Shown here: in pieces, positions 32,715-41,703 of the stretch
Position numbering within the stretch: position 1 is the stretch's first letter
Layout: the number at the start of each line of letters is the position of its first letter
Assembly: GCF_030815585.1 (NCBI RefSeq)
Contig: NZ_JAUSWY010000001.1
Span: 1,550,001-1,614,000 of the forward strand
Source: Arthrobacter pascens
GTDB lineage: Bacteria > Actinomycetota > Actinomycetes > Actinomycetales > Micrococcaceae
Direction of reading: 5' to 3'
Length of the DNA: 64,000 nucleotides
Made by a program: the position numbers and the translations under genes
The notes under the pieces: generated by a model
What the model was told of the DNA's origin: nothing
Databases searched by the model: none
The model's input: only the letters and a program-made list of their open reading frames with translations

Positions 32715-34397
32715 ATGGCGGAATTTATCTACACAATGACCAAGGCCCGTAAGGCCGTTGGCGAAAAACTCATTCTTGACGACGTAAGCATGTCCTTCTT
32801 TCCGGGCGCCAAAATTGGTGTTGTTGGCCCGAACGGTGCCGGTAAGTCCACCATCCTCAAGATCATGGCCGGGCTGGATACCCCCTCCAACGGTGAGGCC
32901 CGGCTCAGCCCTGGCTACAGCGTGGGGATCCTGCTGCAGGAACCGCCGCTGAACGAGGAAAAAACTGTCTTGGGCAACGTCCAGGAAGGCGTTGGTGAGA
33001 TCTACGGAAAAATCCAGCGCTTCAACGAGATCTCCGAGGAAATGGCCAGCCCGGACGCTGACTACGACCGGCTGCTCGAAGAAATGGGTCACCTGCAGGA
33101 GGCCATTGACGCCGCCGATGCCTGGGACCTCGATTCCCAGCTCGAGCAGGCCATGGACGCCCTCCGCTGCCCGCCCGCCGATGCTGACGTCACCCTGCTT
33201 TCCGGCGGTGAGCGACGCCGCGTGGCGCTCTGCAAGCTGCTGCTGCAGAAGCCTGACCTGCTGCTGCTCGATGAGCCCACCAACCACCTGGACGCCGAGA
33301 GCGTGCTGTGGCTGGAGCAGCACCTCTCCAGCTACGCCGGCGCAGTACTGGCCGTCACCCACGACCGGTACTTCCTTGACCACGTGGCGGAATGGATCGC
33401 CGAGGTGGACCGTGGCCACCTGTACCCCTATGAGGGAAACTACTCCACCTACCTGGAGAAGAAGCGGGCGCGCCTGGAGGTCCAGGGCAAGAAGGACGCC
33501 AAGCAGGCCAAGCGCCTTACCGAGGAATTGGAATGGGTCCGCTCCAACGCCAAGGGCCGCCAGACCAAGTCCAAGGCACGTCTTGCCCGCTACGAGGAGA
33601 TGGCCGCCGAGGCGGACCGCACCCGGAAGCTTGACTTCGAAGAGATCCAGATTCCGCCTGGACCGCGCCTGGGCGGAGTGGTCCTGGAAGCGAAGAACCT
33701 GCAGAAGGGCTTCGACGACCGTACCCTGATCGATGGGCTCTCGTTCAGCCTTCCGCGGAATGGCATTGTGGGCGTCATCGGCCCCAATGGGGTGGGCAAG
33801 TCCACGCTGTTCAAGACCATCGTGGGCATAGAACCCCTCGACGGCGGCGAGCTGAAGATCGGCGACTCCGTCAAGATCTCCTACGCTGACCAGAACCGCG
33901 GCGGCATCGATCCCAACAAGACCCTGTGGGAAGTTGTTTCCGACGGCCTGGACTTCATCCAGGTGGGCCACGTGGAAATGCCGTCCCGCGCCTACGTTGC
34001 GGCGTTCGGCTTCAAGGGACCGGACCAGCAAAAGAAGGCGGGGGTGCTCTCCGGCGGTGAGCGAAACCGGCTGAACCTGGCCCTGACCCTCAAGCAGGGC
34101 GGCAACCTGCTGCTCCTTGACGAACCGACCAACGACCTCGACGTCGAGACCCTCAGCAGCCTGGAAAACGCGCTGCTTGAGTTCCCCGGCTGCGCCGTGG
34201 TGGTCTCGCACGACCGCTGGTTCCTGGACCGGGTGGCCACACACATCCTGGCCTACGAAGGCGACGACGAAAACCCGTCCAAGTGGTACTGGTTCGAGGG
34301 GAACTTCGAATCCTACGAGGAGAACAAGGTGGAGCGCCTCGGACCGGATGCGGCCAAGCCGCACCGCGTCACGCACCGCCGCCTGACCCGCGACTGA
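32715..34397 (+). CDS. ettA: Energy-dependent translational throttle protein EttA (ABC-F)
   Basis: This 560-residue cytosolic ABC-F ATPase gates the ribosome E-site according to ATP/ADP level. It has two ABC cassettes with Walker A GPNGAGKST and GPNGVGKST, signatures LSGGERRR and LSGGERNR, and Walker B LLLLDEPTNHLD and LLLLDEPTNDLD. The linker between them is of the P-site tRNA-interaction type (KKRARLEVQGKKDAKQAKRL). The length and C-terminal YEENKVERLG fit EttA rather than Uup. ATG at 32715 gives the usual MAEFIYTM start. Confidence 0.94.
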   Translation: MAEFIYTMTKARKAVGEKLILDDVSMSFFPGAKIGVVGPNGAGKSTILKIMAGLDTPSNGEARLSPGYSVGILLQEPPLNEEKTVLGNVQEGVGEIYGKIQRFNEISEEMASPDADYDRLLEEMGHLQEAIDAADAWDLDSQLEQAMDALRCPPADADVTLLSGGERRRVALCKLLLQKPDLLLLDEPTNHLDAESVLWLEQHLSSYAGAVLAVTHDRYFLDHVAEWIAEVDRGHLYPYEGNYSTYLEKKRARLEVQGKKDAKQAKRLTEELEWVRSNAKGRQTKSKARLARYEEMAAEADRTRKLDFEEIQIPPGPRLGGVVLEAKNLQKGFDDRTLIDGLSFSLPRNGIVGVIGPNGVGKSTLFKTIVGIEPLDGGELKIGDSVKISYADQNRGGIDPNKTLWEVVSDGLDFIQVGHVEMPSRAYVAAFGFKGPDQQKKAGVLSGGERNRLNLALTLKQGGNLLLLDEPTNDLDVETLSSLENALLEFPGCAVVVSHDRWFLDRVATHILAYEGDDENPSKWYWFEGNFESYEENKVERLGPDAAKPHRVTHRRLTRD

Positions 34398-34410
34398 TCA
34401 AGGGTATATA

Positions 34411-34444
34411 AAAGGCCGGCACCCCACGCGGGTGCCGGCCTTTT
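34411..34444. terminator. Bidirectional terminator between ettA and tesB
   Basis: AAAGGCCGGCACCC pairs with GGGTGCCGGCCTTT over CACGC, with T-rich sequence on one side and A-rich on the other. It ends ettA and the convergent thioesterase gene. Confidence 0.9.
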
Positions 34445-34461
34445 ACGTGCGAAGGCAGACG

Positions 34462-35442
34462 TCAGTCCCGCTCCGCCTTGCGGAGCTGGTGTTCCAGGAC
34501 CTTGGACTGGAACGCGCCCACCACTTTGTTCTTCAGGTCGGTGGGAACGCGGACCATACCCTCCTGCGCCACGGACGCCACATGCTGACCGGCCCGGTTG
34601 AAGATCTTGCCTGTGGCCAGCCCCCGGGCGCCCTGGGCGCTGGGGGATTCCTGCACGTAGAGCAGCCACTCGTCCACCCGGGCGGGCCGGTGCCACCACA
34701 TGGCGTGGTCAAGGCTGGCCACGTTCATGCCCGGGGTGATCCAGCTCAGCCCGTGCCGGCGCAGGATGGATTCCAGCAGGGTGTAGTCGCTCGCGTACGC
34801 CAGGGCTGCACGGTGCAGGTTGGAATCGTCCGGCATGGGACCGAAAGTCTTCATCCACACCGCGTTCCGCGCCTCTCTTTTGCCTTTCGCGGAGACGTAA
34901 AGCGGCGGGTCCACGTGCCGGATATCGAACGGCCGCTCATAGGCCCAGTGCTTGGCCACGGGATGGTCGAACTTGCCCAGCAGGTCTGCGGTGCTGGGCA
35001 GTGACTCGGGATCGGGGATGCCTTTCGGCATCGCGGATTCGTGTTCGATGCCTTCATCTTCGCCCTGGAAGGACGCGATCATGGACAGGATGGGCACGCC
35101 GTCCTGGTAGGCATGGACACGCCGTGCCGAAAAGGAACGGCCGTCGCGCAGCCGCTGGACGCCGAACGTGATGGGCTTGTTGGCGTCACCCGGCCTCAGG
35201 AAATACCCGTGCATGGAATGAACAAACCGGTCTGGGTCCACTGTCCTGAACGAAGCGATAAGGGACTGGGCCAGTACCTGGCCGCCGAACACCCGCTGAT
35301 GCGGCTGCTGCTGTGAGGGACCCAGGAAAATGTCCTCGTCAGTCCTGGCGCCCTCGAGCTCGCCAAGATCCAGGAGTTTGATGAGCGATGAGGTGGGGTC
35401 GCCGCTGGGCGGCGCCAGCAATCCGGTTTCGGCTTCAGTCAT
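34462..35442 (-). CDS. tesB: Acyl-CoA thioesterase II
   Basis: It hydrolyses medium- and long-chain acyl-CoA. The 326-residue double-hotdog protein shows LLDLGELEGARTDEDIFLG, QRVFGGQVLAQSLIASFRTV, VHSMHGYFLRPGDANKPI with the nucleophile-orienting region, LRDGRSFSARRVHAYQ in repeat one, and LHRAALAYASDYTLLE, VASLDHAMWWHRPARVDEW and the catalytic Asp/Thr/Gln environment in repeat two. ATG at 35442. It is convergent with ettA and divergent from the gene at 35506. Confidence 0.92.
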   Translation of the reverse strand: MTEAETGLLAPPSGDPTSSLIKLLDLGELEGARTDEDIFLGPSQQQPHQRVFGGQVLAQSLIASFRTVDPDRFVHSMHGYFLRPGDANKPITFGVQRLRDGRSFSARRVHAYQDGVPILSMIASFQGEDEGIEHESAMPKGIPDPESLPSTADLLGKFDHPVAKHWAYERPFDIRHVDPPLYVSAKGKREARNAVWMKTFGPMPDDSNLHRAALAYASDYTLLESILRRHGLSWITPGMNVASLDHAMWWHRPARVDEWLLYVQESPSAQGARGLATGKIFNRAGQHVASVAQEGMVRVPTDLKNKVVGAFQSKVLEHQLRKAERD

Positions 35443-35505
35443 GGTTCGACTCTAGACGCCGCCCCGGCGCTGCTCAACCGAGGCGAAGCCGGTAGTGTTC
35501 ATTGT

Positions 35506-36180
35506 GTGTCTGATCTATTAACCAAGTCCTTCCGGTTCTCGGATCCGCGTGATCTCGCGGATCTGAGAACCTTCGCCCTGCGCGCCAAGGCAATTGACGA
35601 CGGCGCGATGCGGCTTCAGGCCGCGGGTTCCGTTCTCGCCGCTTACGTCTGCGTGCTGAGGCCCAGGCTGCTGGGCGAAGACACCCCCACCATCCTTGGC
35701 CTGCGCACCATGGGACTGGCGGAACCTTCCTCCACGGATGTTACTGTCCCGATTTCGGCGGTCCTGGACCGGCTCGCCCGGGCGGGGGAGGACGACGTCG
35801 AACTGGCGGTTCCGCCGTCCACCGTCACCGAGTCCTGGACAGGGGTCAGCGCGCCAAGGTCCGGCTGGGAGCTTGTCAGTTCCGTTCCCGATTCCGAACT
35901 GCGGCGGGCCGCCGAAGCGGGCATCACCGAGGTGGCAGGCATTGTGCCGGACAAACCGGGCGCCCTGATCGTGAACAATGCCCGTGCCGCAGTCTGGGGC
36001 AGGGCTTTGGATGAATCCGGGGTCCCGGCCGGTGCGGCTTTTGCAGCACTGACCCTGGGCTTCCTCGCCGACGGGGACCAGAACCTCTACCGTGCGGGCC
36101 GCTGGTTCCGCCTCACCGGCACACGCGGGCATGTCCTGATGCGGACCGGCAGCGGCCTGGGACTGACCTCAGGCCTCTGA
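35506..36180 (+). CDS. Conserved actinobacterial hypothetical protein
   Basis: This 224-residue protein from GTG 35506 has no signal or membrane segment. It opens SFRFSDPRDLADLRTFALRA and then DGAMRLQAAGSVLAAYVCVL, with a predominantly α/β pattern throughout, and ends RWFRLTGTRGHVLMR. I do not recognise a characterised domain. It is flanked by tesB (divergent) and the globin gene (convergent, 7 bases away). Good codon use supports a real gene. Confidence 0.75.
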   Translation: MSDLLTKSFRFSDPRDLADLRTFALRAKAIDDGAMRLQAAGSVLAAYVCVLRPRLLGEDTPTILGLRTMGLAEPSSTDVTVPISAVLDRLARAGEDDVELAVPPSTVTESWTGVSAPRSGWELVSSVPDSELRRAAEAGITEVAGIVPDKPGALIVNNARAAVWGRALDESGVPAGAAFAALTLGFLADGDQNLYRAGRWFRLTGTRGHVLMRTGSGLGLTSGL

Positions 36181-36187
36181 CCGGGCC

Positions 36188-36640
36188 TCAGCCCCCGGAC
36201 GGGCTGTTCACCATGGACAGTGCCGCACGCTCCATGTAATCCCACAGCGTCGTTTCATACAGCGGGGGCAGCTCAAGTGAATCAACGGCCGCCCGCATAT
36301 GGAACAGCCAGCGGTCCTTGGCCTCCGGAGTGACCTGGAACGGCATATGGCGCATCCGCAGCCTGGGGTGGCCGCGTTCCTCGCCGTACGTGGTGGGACC
36401 GCCCCAGTATTGCTCCAGGAACATCAGGAACCGCCGTTTGGCCGGGGCCAGGTCCTCTTCCGGATACATCGGACGCAGCAACGGATCCGTTGCGACGCCG
36501 TCATAGAAAACGTCGATGAGCCGGACGAAGGTCTCGTGGCCTCCCACGGCATCGTAGAAGTTGTCCGTGTAGCCAGGCTGGCTGAAGGGGTCGTTCTGCA
36601 TCAGCTGGCGCGGCTGCTGGGGCTCGGCAGGTGTGCTCAT
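36188..36640 (-). CDS. glbO: Group II truncated hemoglobin (trHbO)
   Basis: This is a 150-residue 2-on-2 globin: FYDAVGGHETFVRLIDVFYDGVA, PMYPEEDLAPAKRRFLMFLEQYWGGP, GHPRLRMRHMPFQVTPEAKDRW with the proximal His (RMRH), and the Trp of helix G in DRWLFHM. These are the marks of the O group. ATG at 36640 follows AGGAGA; frames extending upstream overlap mscS. It starts 4 bases after the mscS stop, so the two are in one operon. It probably handles O2 or reactive nitrogen species. Confidence 0.92.
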   Translation of the reverse strand: MSTPAEPQQPRQLMQNDPFSQPGYTDNFYDAVGGHETFVRLIDVFYDGVATDPLLRPMYPEEDLAPAKRRFLMFLEQYWGGPTTYGEERGHPRLRMRHMPFQVTPEAKDRWLFHMRAAVDSLELPPLYETTLWDYMERAALSMVNSPSGG

Positions 36641-36644
36641 ATTG

Positions 36645-37340
36645 CTATTCTCCTGCCTTCTGTTCTGTCTTCTTAGTCTCGGTGTTGGTGGCAGGTTCGT
36701 GCAGTGCAGATTCAGGGCTGTCGGCCGGGGTATCCGGCACCGGCACGTAGTTGCCCTGTGAACGGTTGCCGACGCGCAGGATCTCGCCGTTGCGCAGGTA
36801 CCAGATGGCACCGTCCTCTGAACGGACCCGGGTGATGCGCAGCCCCATGGACTCAACAACGCCCACAACTTCGCTGGTTTCGATGACGTCGCCGATCCCG
36901 TACTGGTCCTCTATGGTGATGAAAATCCCGGCCAGGAAGTCGCGGATCAGCTGCTGGGCGCCAAAACCGATGGCGATACCCAGGATTCCCACGCTGGTCA
37001 GCAGCGGGGCGATGTCGATGTCGAGGTTCTGCAGCACGTACATGCTGGTGATCACGGCCACCAGAACTCCGACGATGCTGTTGAGCAGGGAACCGATGGT
37101 TTCCGCCCGCTGCACACGCCGCTCGTGGTCCAACGCCCGAAGTGCAGGAGCAACCCACCTGAAGTGCGGTTTCTTGAAGAAATTGGTACCCGACGCCACG
37201 CGCCTGCTGATCCGGGAAATCACGAACGTCGCCACCAGCCATATCGCAACGCCGATGCCGAGGCTGATCACAATGCCTGCGACACTGATTCCGTCGGGTT
37301 GGGATGGGAGGGTAGGGGTGATCGACAACGTGCTGAACAT
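36645..37340 (-). CDS. Small-conductance mechanosensitive channel, MscS family
   Basis: The protein is 231 residues from ATG 37340 (AAGGAG upstream). TM1 is GIVISLGIGVAIWLVATFVI, TM2 is SIVGVLVAVITSMYVL, and the pore helix PLLTSVGILGIAIGFGAQQLIRDFLAGIF is the MscS signature. The β-domain follows with DQYGIGDVIE and ITRVRSEDGAIWYLRNGEI. The C-terminus is short and Pro/Thr/Glu-rich. It vents ions on osmotic downshift. Co-transcription with the globin gene is conserved in related actinobacteria as far as I recall; here the gap is 4 bases. Confidence 0.9.
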   Translation of the reverse strand: MFSTLSITPTLPSQPDGISVAGIVISLGIGVAIWLVATFVISRISRRVASGTNFFKKPHFRWVAPALRALDHERRVQRAETIGSLLNSIVGVLVAVITSMYVLQNLDIDIAPLLTSVGILGIAIGFGAQQLIRDFLAGIFITIEDQYGIGDVIETSEVVGVVESMGLRITRVRSEDGAIWYLRNGEILRVGNRSQGNYVPVPDTPADSPESALHEPATNTETKKTEQKAGE

Positions 37341-37459
37341 ACGTGGCTGCTCCTTGGGGATCTCCGGCGACAGCCGGGGATGATGTACGTCAGGTGCGCG
37401 GGTTCGCCCAGCGCATAAGACTCTGTCCTCCTTCAAGCCTAGCGTCGTAGCGTGTACAC

Positions 37460-38470
37460 ATGCGCATCCTGATCCTGGGCGGAACCGCCTTTCTCTCGAC
37501 AGAAATCGCCCGGCAGGCCGTCTCCGCCGGGCACGACGTGACGTGCCTGGCCCGCGGTTCCACGGCAGAGCCGCCGGAGGGCGTCCGGTGGCTGAAGGCG
37601 GACCGTTCACTTGGCGCGAACAGCTACACAGAGGTATCCGGAGAGTGGGATGCCGTCATTGAGGTGGCCCGTGATCCGGCCTTGGCACGGGATGCCCTGA
37701 CCAGGCTGGCTGACCACGCGGGCCATTGGACCTTCGTGTCCAACTGCTCGGTCTATGCAGATCACTCAACGCCCCAGGCGGCAGAAGACGCGGACCTCTT
37801 GCCGCCCCTGCCGGCCGGGATGGCCTCCACACCCGAGAACTACGGGGAATCGAAGTCAGCCATTGAGCAGGCCACGATGGAGGCTGCCGGCGGGAAAGCC
37901 CACCTTTGCCGCGCGGGCCTGATCGGCGGCCCCGGCGACGGAACCGACAGGTACGGCTACTGGCCGGCCAGGTTCGCCCGGGACAACCAGCCGGCCGTGG
38001 TCCCTGCGATCACCGGCCATGCCACCCAGGTCATCGATGTCCGTGATTTGGCCGCCTGGATTCTCGACGCTGCGGACCGCGGTGTGACCGGCCCGCTGAA
38101 CGCCGTGGGGGATCAGGTGCCGTTCGGGGACTATGTCGCGGCGTCCCGGAGTATCGCGGGCTATCAGGGCGAGGTCCTCACGGCACCCGAGGAGTGGCTG
38201 GTCAACCATGGGATCGATTACTGGGCGGGGCCCGACTCCCTTCCCCTTTGGCTGCCACCGGGTCATGATGGTTTTTCCGCCAGAAGCAACGGGGCCGCAA
38301 GGGTGGCCGGACTGGCGCTGCGGCCCTGGCAGGAAACCCTGAAGGACACGCTCGACGACGAACGCAGCCGCGGTCTCGGCCGCCACCGCAAGGCCGGGCT
38401 TGCGCCTGCGACGGAAGCCCGGCTGGCCAGGGAACTGCTCGCCAATCAGCCGGTCAGGCCGTCAGCGTAA
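37460..38470 (+). CDS. NAD-dependent epimerase/dehydratase (extended SDR)
   Basis: The 336-residue protein has the glycine-rich nucleotide site MRILILGGTAFLSTEIAR and an active-site region SNCSVYADHSTPQ, then ENYGESKSAIEQ with the Tyr-x-x-x-Lys pair. A C-terminal substrate domain follows (RAGLIGGPGDGTDRYGYWPA, VIDVRDLAAWILDAA). It looks like the SDR subgroup acting on nucleotide sugars or reductases acting on small carbonyls; the substrate is not evident. ATG 37460. It overlaps the end of the convergent OsmC gene by 17 bases. Confidence 0.85.
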   Translation: MRILILGGTAFLSTEIARQAVSAGHDVTCLARGSTAEPPEGVRWLKADRSLGANSYTEVSGEWDAVIEVARDPALARDALTRLADHAGHWTFVSNCSVYADHSTPQAAEDADLLPPLPAGMASTPENYGESKSAIEQATMEAAGGKAHLCRAGLIGGPGDGTDRYGYWPARFARDNQPAVVPAITGHATQVIDVRDLAAWILDAADRGVTGPLNAVGDQVPFGDYVAASRSIAGYQGEVLTAPEEWLVNHGIDYWAGPDSLPLWLPPGHDGFSARSNGAARVAGLALRPWQETLKDTLDDERSRGLGRHRKAGLAPATEARLARELLANQPVRPSA

Positions 38471-38927
38471 CGGGGGAGTGCAGCACCGGAAAGTTGACGC
38501 TCCGGGCAATAAAGCAGACCTGGTTGGCTTCGTGGTGCATTTGCCCTGCAAGCTCCACGTGGGCCGGGTCCGCCAGCGTTACCCGCGGGTTGAGCGTGAC
38601 GGTTTCAAACTGCCCGCTGCCATCCCTGTTCAGGCGCATGACGCCGGTGGCATCGTCCTGGTAGTCAGTGACCACCACCCCGTGCCGGACGGCCACGTGC
38701 AGGAAGGACAGCATGTGGCACTGGGCGAGGGCGGCCAGGAGCAACTGCTCGGGGTTGTACCGTGACCTGTCCCCGTGGAACGTGGGGTCAGCGGAGCCCT
38801 TGAGGACCGGCAACCCGGGGATCTGAATGTCGTGGTCCCGTGCGTAACCGCGATAGGACGACGTCCCGTCTCCCAGATTGCCGGTCCACCGGACCGTCAG
38901 CGAATAGTGATGCTCACCGAGGCTCAT
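38454..38927 (-). CDS. OsmC/Ohr-family protein
   Basis: The 157-residue protein has the OsmC fold. HHYSLTVRWTGNLGDGTSSY and FHGDRSRYNPEQLLLAALAQCHMLSFLHVA carry the peroxidatic Cys in the central helix (NPEQLL...QCH). A second Cys lies in ANQVCFIARSVNFPV. The conserved Arg/Glu set points to a thiol peroxidase for organic hydroperoxides or sulfur species. Actinobacterial members use dithiol or mycothiol systems. ATG 38927. Confidence 0.88.
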   Translation of the reverse strand: MSLGEHHYSLTVRWTGNLGDGTSSYRGYARDHDIQIPGLPVLKGSADPTFHGDRSRYNPEQLLLAALAQCHMLSFLHVAVRHGVVVTDYQDDATGVMRLNRDGSGQFETVTLNPRVTLADPAHVELAGQMHHEANQVCFIARSVNFPVLHSPVTLTA

Positions 38928-38950
38928 GTGACCAGCTTAACGGCGGCTGG

Positions 38951-41503
38951 TCAGACGTCGGCGGCACGGGCACGCAGTGCCCGGGCAACGCCGTCGCGGT
39001 TTTCCAGCATCATGCGCCGCAGCGCGGCACTTTCCGCCGGGAGGGCCGCCAGGAACCCGTCAGTACGGTCGATGGTTGCCTGCGTGGTCAGCAGCGCCGG
39101 GTAGAGTCCGACGACGATCTGCTGGGCCAGCGCATGGGTGCGGCTGGCGACGATCCCCGGTACGGCATCGAAGTACTTTTCCGCGTACGGCTCCAGGAGC
39201 GAACGGTCCAGCACCCGGCTGAAGCCCGCGACGGCCGAGCCCTGCAGCGCATTGGAGAGCTCGCCTTTGACCACGATCGACTCCCAGGCCGCGGCCTTGG
39301 CTTCCGGCGTGGGGATGGCTGCCTTGGCCAGGGCAGCGGCATTCTGGCCGCTGGCAGTGTTGTCGCGCGCCAGCTCGGCGTTGATCTGTTCCTGGCCCAG
39401 CCTGCCGCCGGCCACCAGCGATGCCAGCAGTTCCCAGCGCAGGTCCTGGTCCACCGTAAGGCCGTCAAGCGTGAGGGAGCCGTCCAGGAGCCCCGCTGCG
39501 TTGTCCAGCTGCCCGGAGCTTAGTGCCAGCAGGGCGAAGGACTTGACGAACTGCAGCTGGGCGTCGGACCCGCCCGGTACGGAGGACGCGAGGTCCCAGA
39601 GCCTGTCCACGGCCGCCACCGCTGTGGCTTCGCGGTGTTCTTCGGCGACGAAGAAATTCAGCGTGGTGGCCAGCTGGCGCAGTTGGACCAGGATCACGGA
39701 CGAGTCCGATTCTGCCGCCACGTTGGCCAGGATCAGCTCCACATACCGGCGGGCGGGGGTTTCGCCGTCCCTCGCCGCATCCCAGGCGGAGTTCCATACC
39801 AGGGTCCGCGGCAGGCTCATGCTGAAGTCCTTCAGGTGTGCTGTCGCGGTGGTCAGTGACTTCTCATCCAGCCTGACCTTGGCGTACGCAAGGTCGTCAT
39901 CGTTGATCAGGATCAGGTCCGGCTGTGGCATGCCTGCCAGTGCAGGTACCTCGGTGCGCTCGCCGTCGACGTCCAGCTCCTCGCGGTGGACGCGTTCCAG
40001 CTTGCCGTAGCCGTTGAGGTTGTAGAACCCCACGGCCAGCCGGTGCGGACGGATGGTGGGCCATTCTTCGACGGCGGACTGGAGGATGGCGAAGGATGTC
40101 AGGTCCCCCGCTTCGTCCACTTCGAGTTCCGGCCGAAGGGTATTGACACCGGCGGTCTCCAGCCAGAGCCGCCCCCAATGGTCCAGGTCACGGCCGCTGG
40201 CTTTCTCCAGTTCCACCATCAGGTCGCTGAGTTCGGTGTTCAGCCAGGCATGCTTGGCGAAGTACTCGCGCACCCCCGCCATGAACTGTTCCGGTCCTAC
40301 CCACGCCACAAGCTGGCGCAGCACCGAGGCGCCCTTGGCATAGGTGATGCCGTCGAAGTTGACTTCCACGTCCTGCAGGTCGGTGATCTCGGCGAAGATC
40401 GGATGCGTGGTGGGCAGCTGGTCCTGGCGGTAGGCCCAGGACTTCTCCACGGAGGCGAACGTGGTCCAGGCGCTGGTGAAGGACGTGTTTTCCACTGCCG
40501 CCAGGTGGGACATGTATTCGGCGAAGGACTCGTTCAGCCAGAGGTCGTTCCACCAGCGCATGGTCACGAGGTCGCCGAACCACATGTGCGCGAGCTCGTG
40601 GAGCACGGTGATGGCCCGGCGCTCAATCTGCGCTCCGGTGACCTTGCTGCGGAAGACGTAACCTTCCAGGATGGTGACAGCTCCCGCGTTCTCCATGGCG
40701 CCGGCGTTGAACTCCGGCACAAACAGCTGGTCGTACTTCTCGAACGGGTACGGGCAGCCGAACTGGGCTTCGTAGAATTCGAACCCTTGGCGCGTCAGTT
40801 CAAAGATGTTATCCGCGTCGAGATACTGCATCAGCGATTTCCGGGCAAAGATGCCGAGCGGAATCACCCTCCCATCGGAGCTTGCCACCTCGCTGCGGAC
40901 CGGCTGGTACGGACCTGCGATCAGGGCCGTGACGTACGAGGACAGCCTGGGCGTGGCGGCAAACTTCCAGAGGGAGCGCGCCCCGCCGCTGTCCCCGGGC
41001 GTGGTTTCCTCCGGCGCCGGGGTGGGGGAGTTGGAGATGAGATCCCAGTGCGAAGGCGCGGTGACGGTAAACGTGAATGTGGCTTTCAGGTCGGGCTGTT
41101 CAAAGACGGCGAACATGCGGCGGGAATCCGGAACCTCAAACTGGGTGTACAGGTAGACCTCGCCGTCAACGGGATCCACAAACCGGTGCAGGCCTTCGCC
41201 GGTGTTCATGTACGGGGCGTCAGCCACTACCGTCAGCTCATTGGTGCCGGCAAGGTCCGGCAGCTGGATCCGGATCCCGTCCGATACCGTTGCCGGATCG
41301 AGGCTGGTGCCGTTCAAAGTGACGCTGTGGACCGTGTGCGTGACAGCATCGATGAAGGTGGAGGATCCCGGAACCGCCGTGAACTTCACCGTGGTGGTGG
41401 TGCCAAAGACTTTGTCGCCTTTGGTCAGGTCCAGGCTGACATCGTAGGAATCAACGGCGATCAGTTCGGCGCGCTCGCGGGCTTCGTCGCGCGTCAGGTT
41501 CAT
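38951..41503 (-). CDS. pepN: Aminopeptidase N (M1 zinc metallopeptidase)
   Basis: It removes N-terminal residues from peptides in the cytosol. The protein is 850 residues from ATG 41503 (NLTRDEARERAELIAVDSYD is the usual actinobacterial start). The exopeptidase motif GAMENAG precedes the zinc site His302-Glu303-x-x-His306 (HELAHMWFGD), with Glu325 as third ligand (WLNESFAEY). The C-terminal ERAP1-like helical domain is complete. The longer frame to 41578 adds 25 unconserved residues. No partner gene; OsmC lies 23 bases downstream on the same strand. Confidence 0.95.
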   Translation of the reverse strand: MNLTRDEARERAELIAVDSYDVSLDLTKGDKVFGTTTTVKFTAVPGSSTFIDAVTHTVHSVTLNGTSLDPATVSDGIRIQLPDLAGTNELTVVADAPYMNTGEGLHRFVDPVDGEVYLYTQFEVPDSRRMFAVFEQPDLKATFTFTVTAPSHWDLISNSPTPAPEETTPGDSGGARSLWKFAATPRLSSYVTALIAGPYQPVRSEVASSDGRVIPLGIFARKSLMQYLDADNIFELTRQGFEFYEAQFGCPYPFEKYDQLFVPEFNAGAMENAGAVTILEGYVFRSKVTGAQIERRAITVLHELAHMWFGDLVTMRWWNDLWLNESFAEYMSHLAAVENTSFTSAWTTFASVEKSWAYRQDQLPTTHPIFAEITDLQDVEVNFDGITYAKGASVLRQLVAWVGPEQFMAGVREYFAKHAWLNTELSDLMVELEKASGRDLDHWGRLWLETAGVNTLRPELEVDEAGDLTSFAILQSAVEEWPTIRPHRLAVGFYNLNGYGKLERVHREELDVDGERTEVPALAGMPQPDLILINDDDLAYAKVRLDEKSLTTATAHLKDFSMSLPRTLVWNSAWDAARDGETPARRYVELILANVAAESDSSVILVQLRQLATTLNFFVAEEHREATAVAAVDRLWDLASSVPGGSDAQLQFVKSFALLALSSGQLDNAAGLLDGSLTLDGLTVDQDLRWELLASLVAGGRLGQEQINAELARDNTASGQNAAALAKAAIPTPEAKAAAWESIVVKGELSNALQGSAVAGFSRVLDRSLLEPYAEKYFDAVPGIVASRTHALAQQIVVGLYPALLTTQATIDRTDGFLAALPAESAALRRMMLENRDGVARALRARAADV

Positions 41504-41703
41504 ACCTGGCAAATGGTGCCTCCAGAAAGGTTGCGGTTGCCGGCGGGAGGTGGCCTGCGCCGGGCACTGTGAAGACATTCTTTCACTGCTTGGGCCACAG
41601 GCAAGCAGCGTGGAGCACCGGCAAGTCGCGCGCCATCACAGCAATACGCAGCCTGCGGTCCGCCTGCGGGACCATGGCCCCGCAGCGGGAGTAGCGTTAA
41701 TGC

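Noticed and set aside
32286..34376. 696-codon minus-strand open frame opposite ettA
   Set aside because: The plus strand encodes complete EttA with all ABC motifs; the antisense product is low-complexity shadow sequence.
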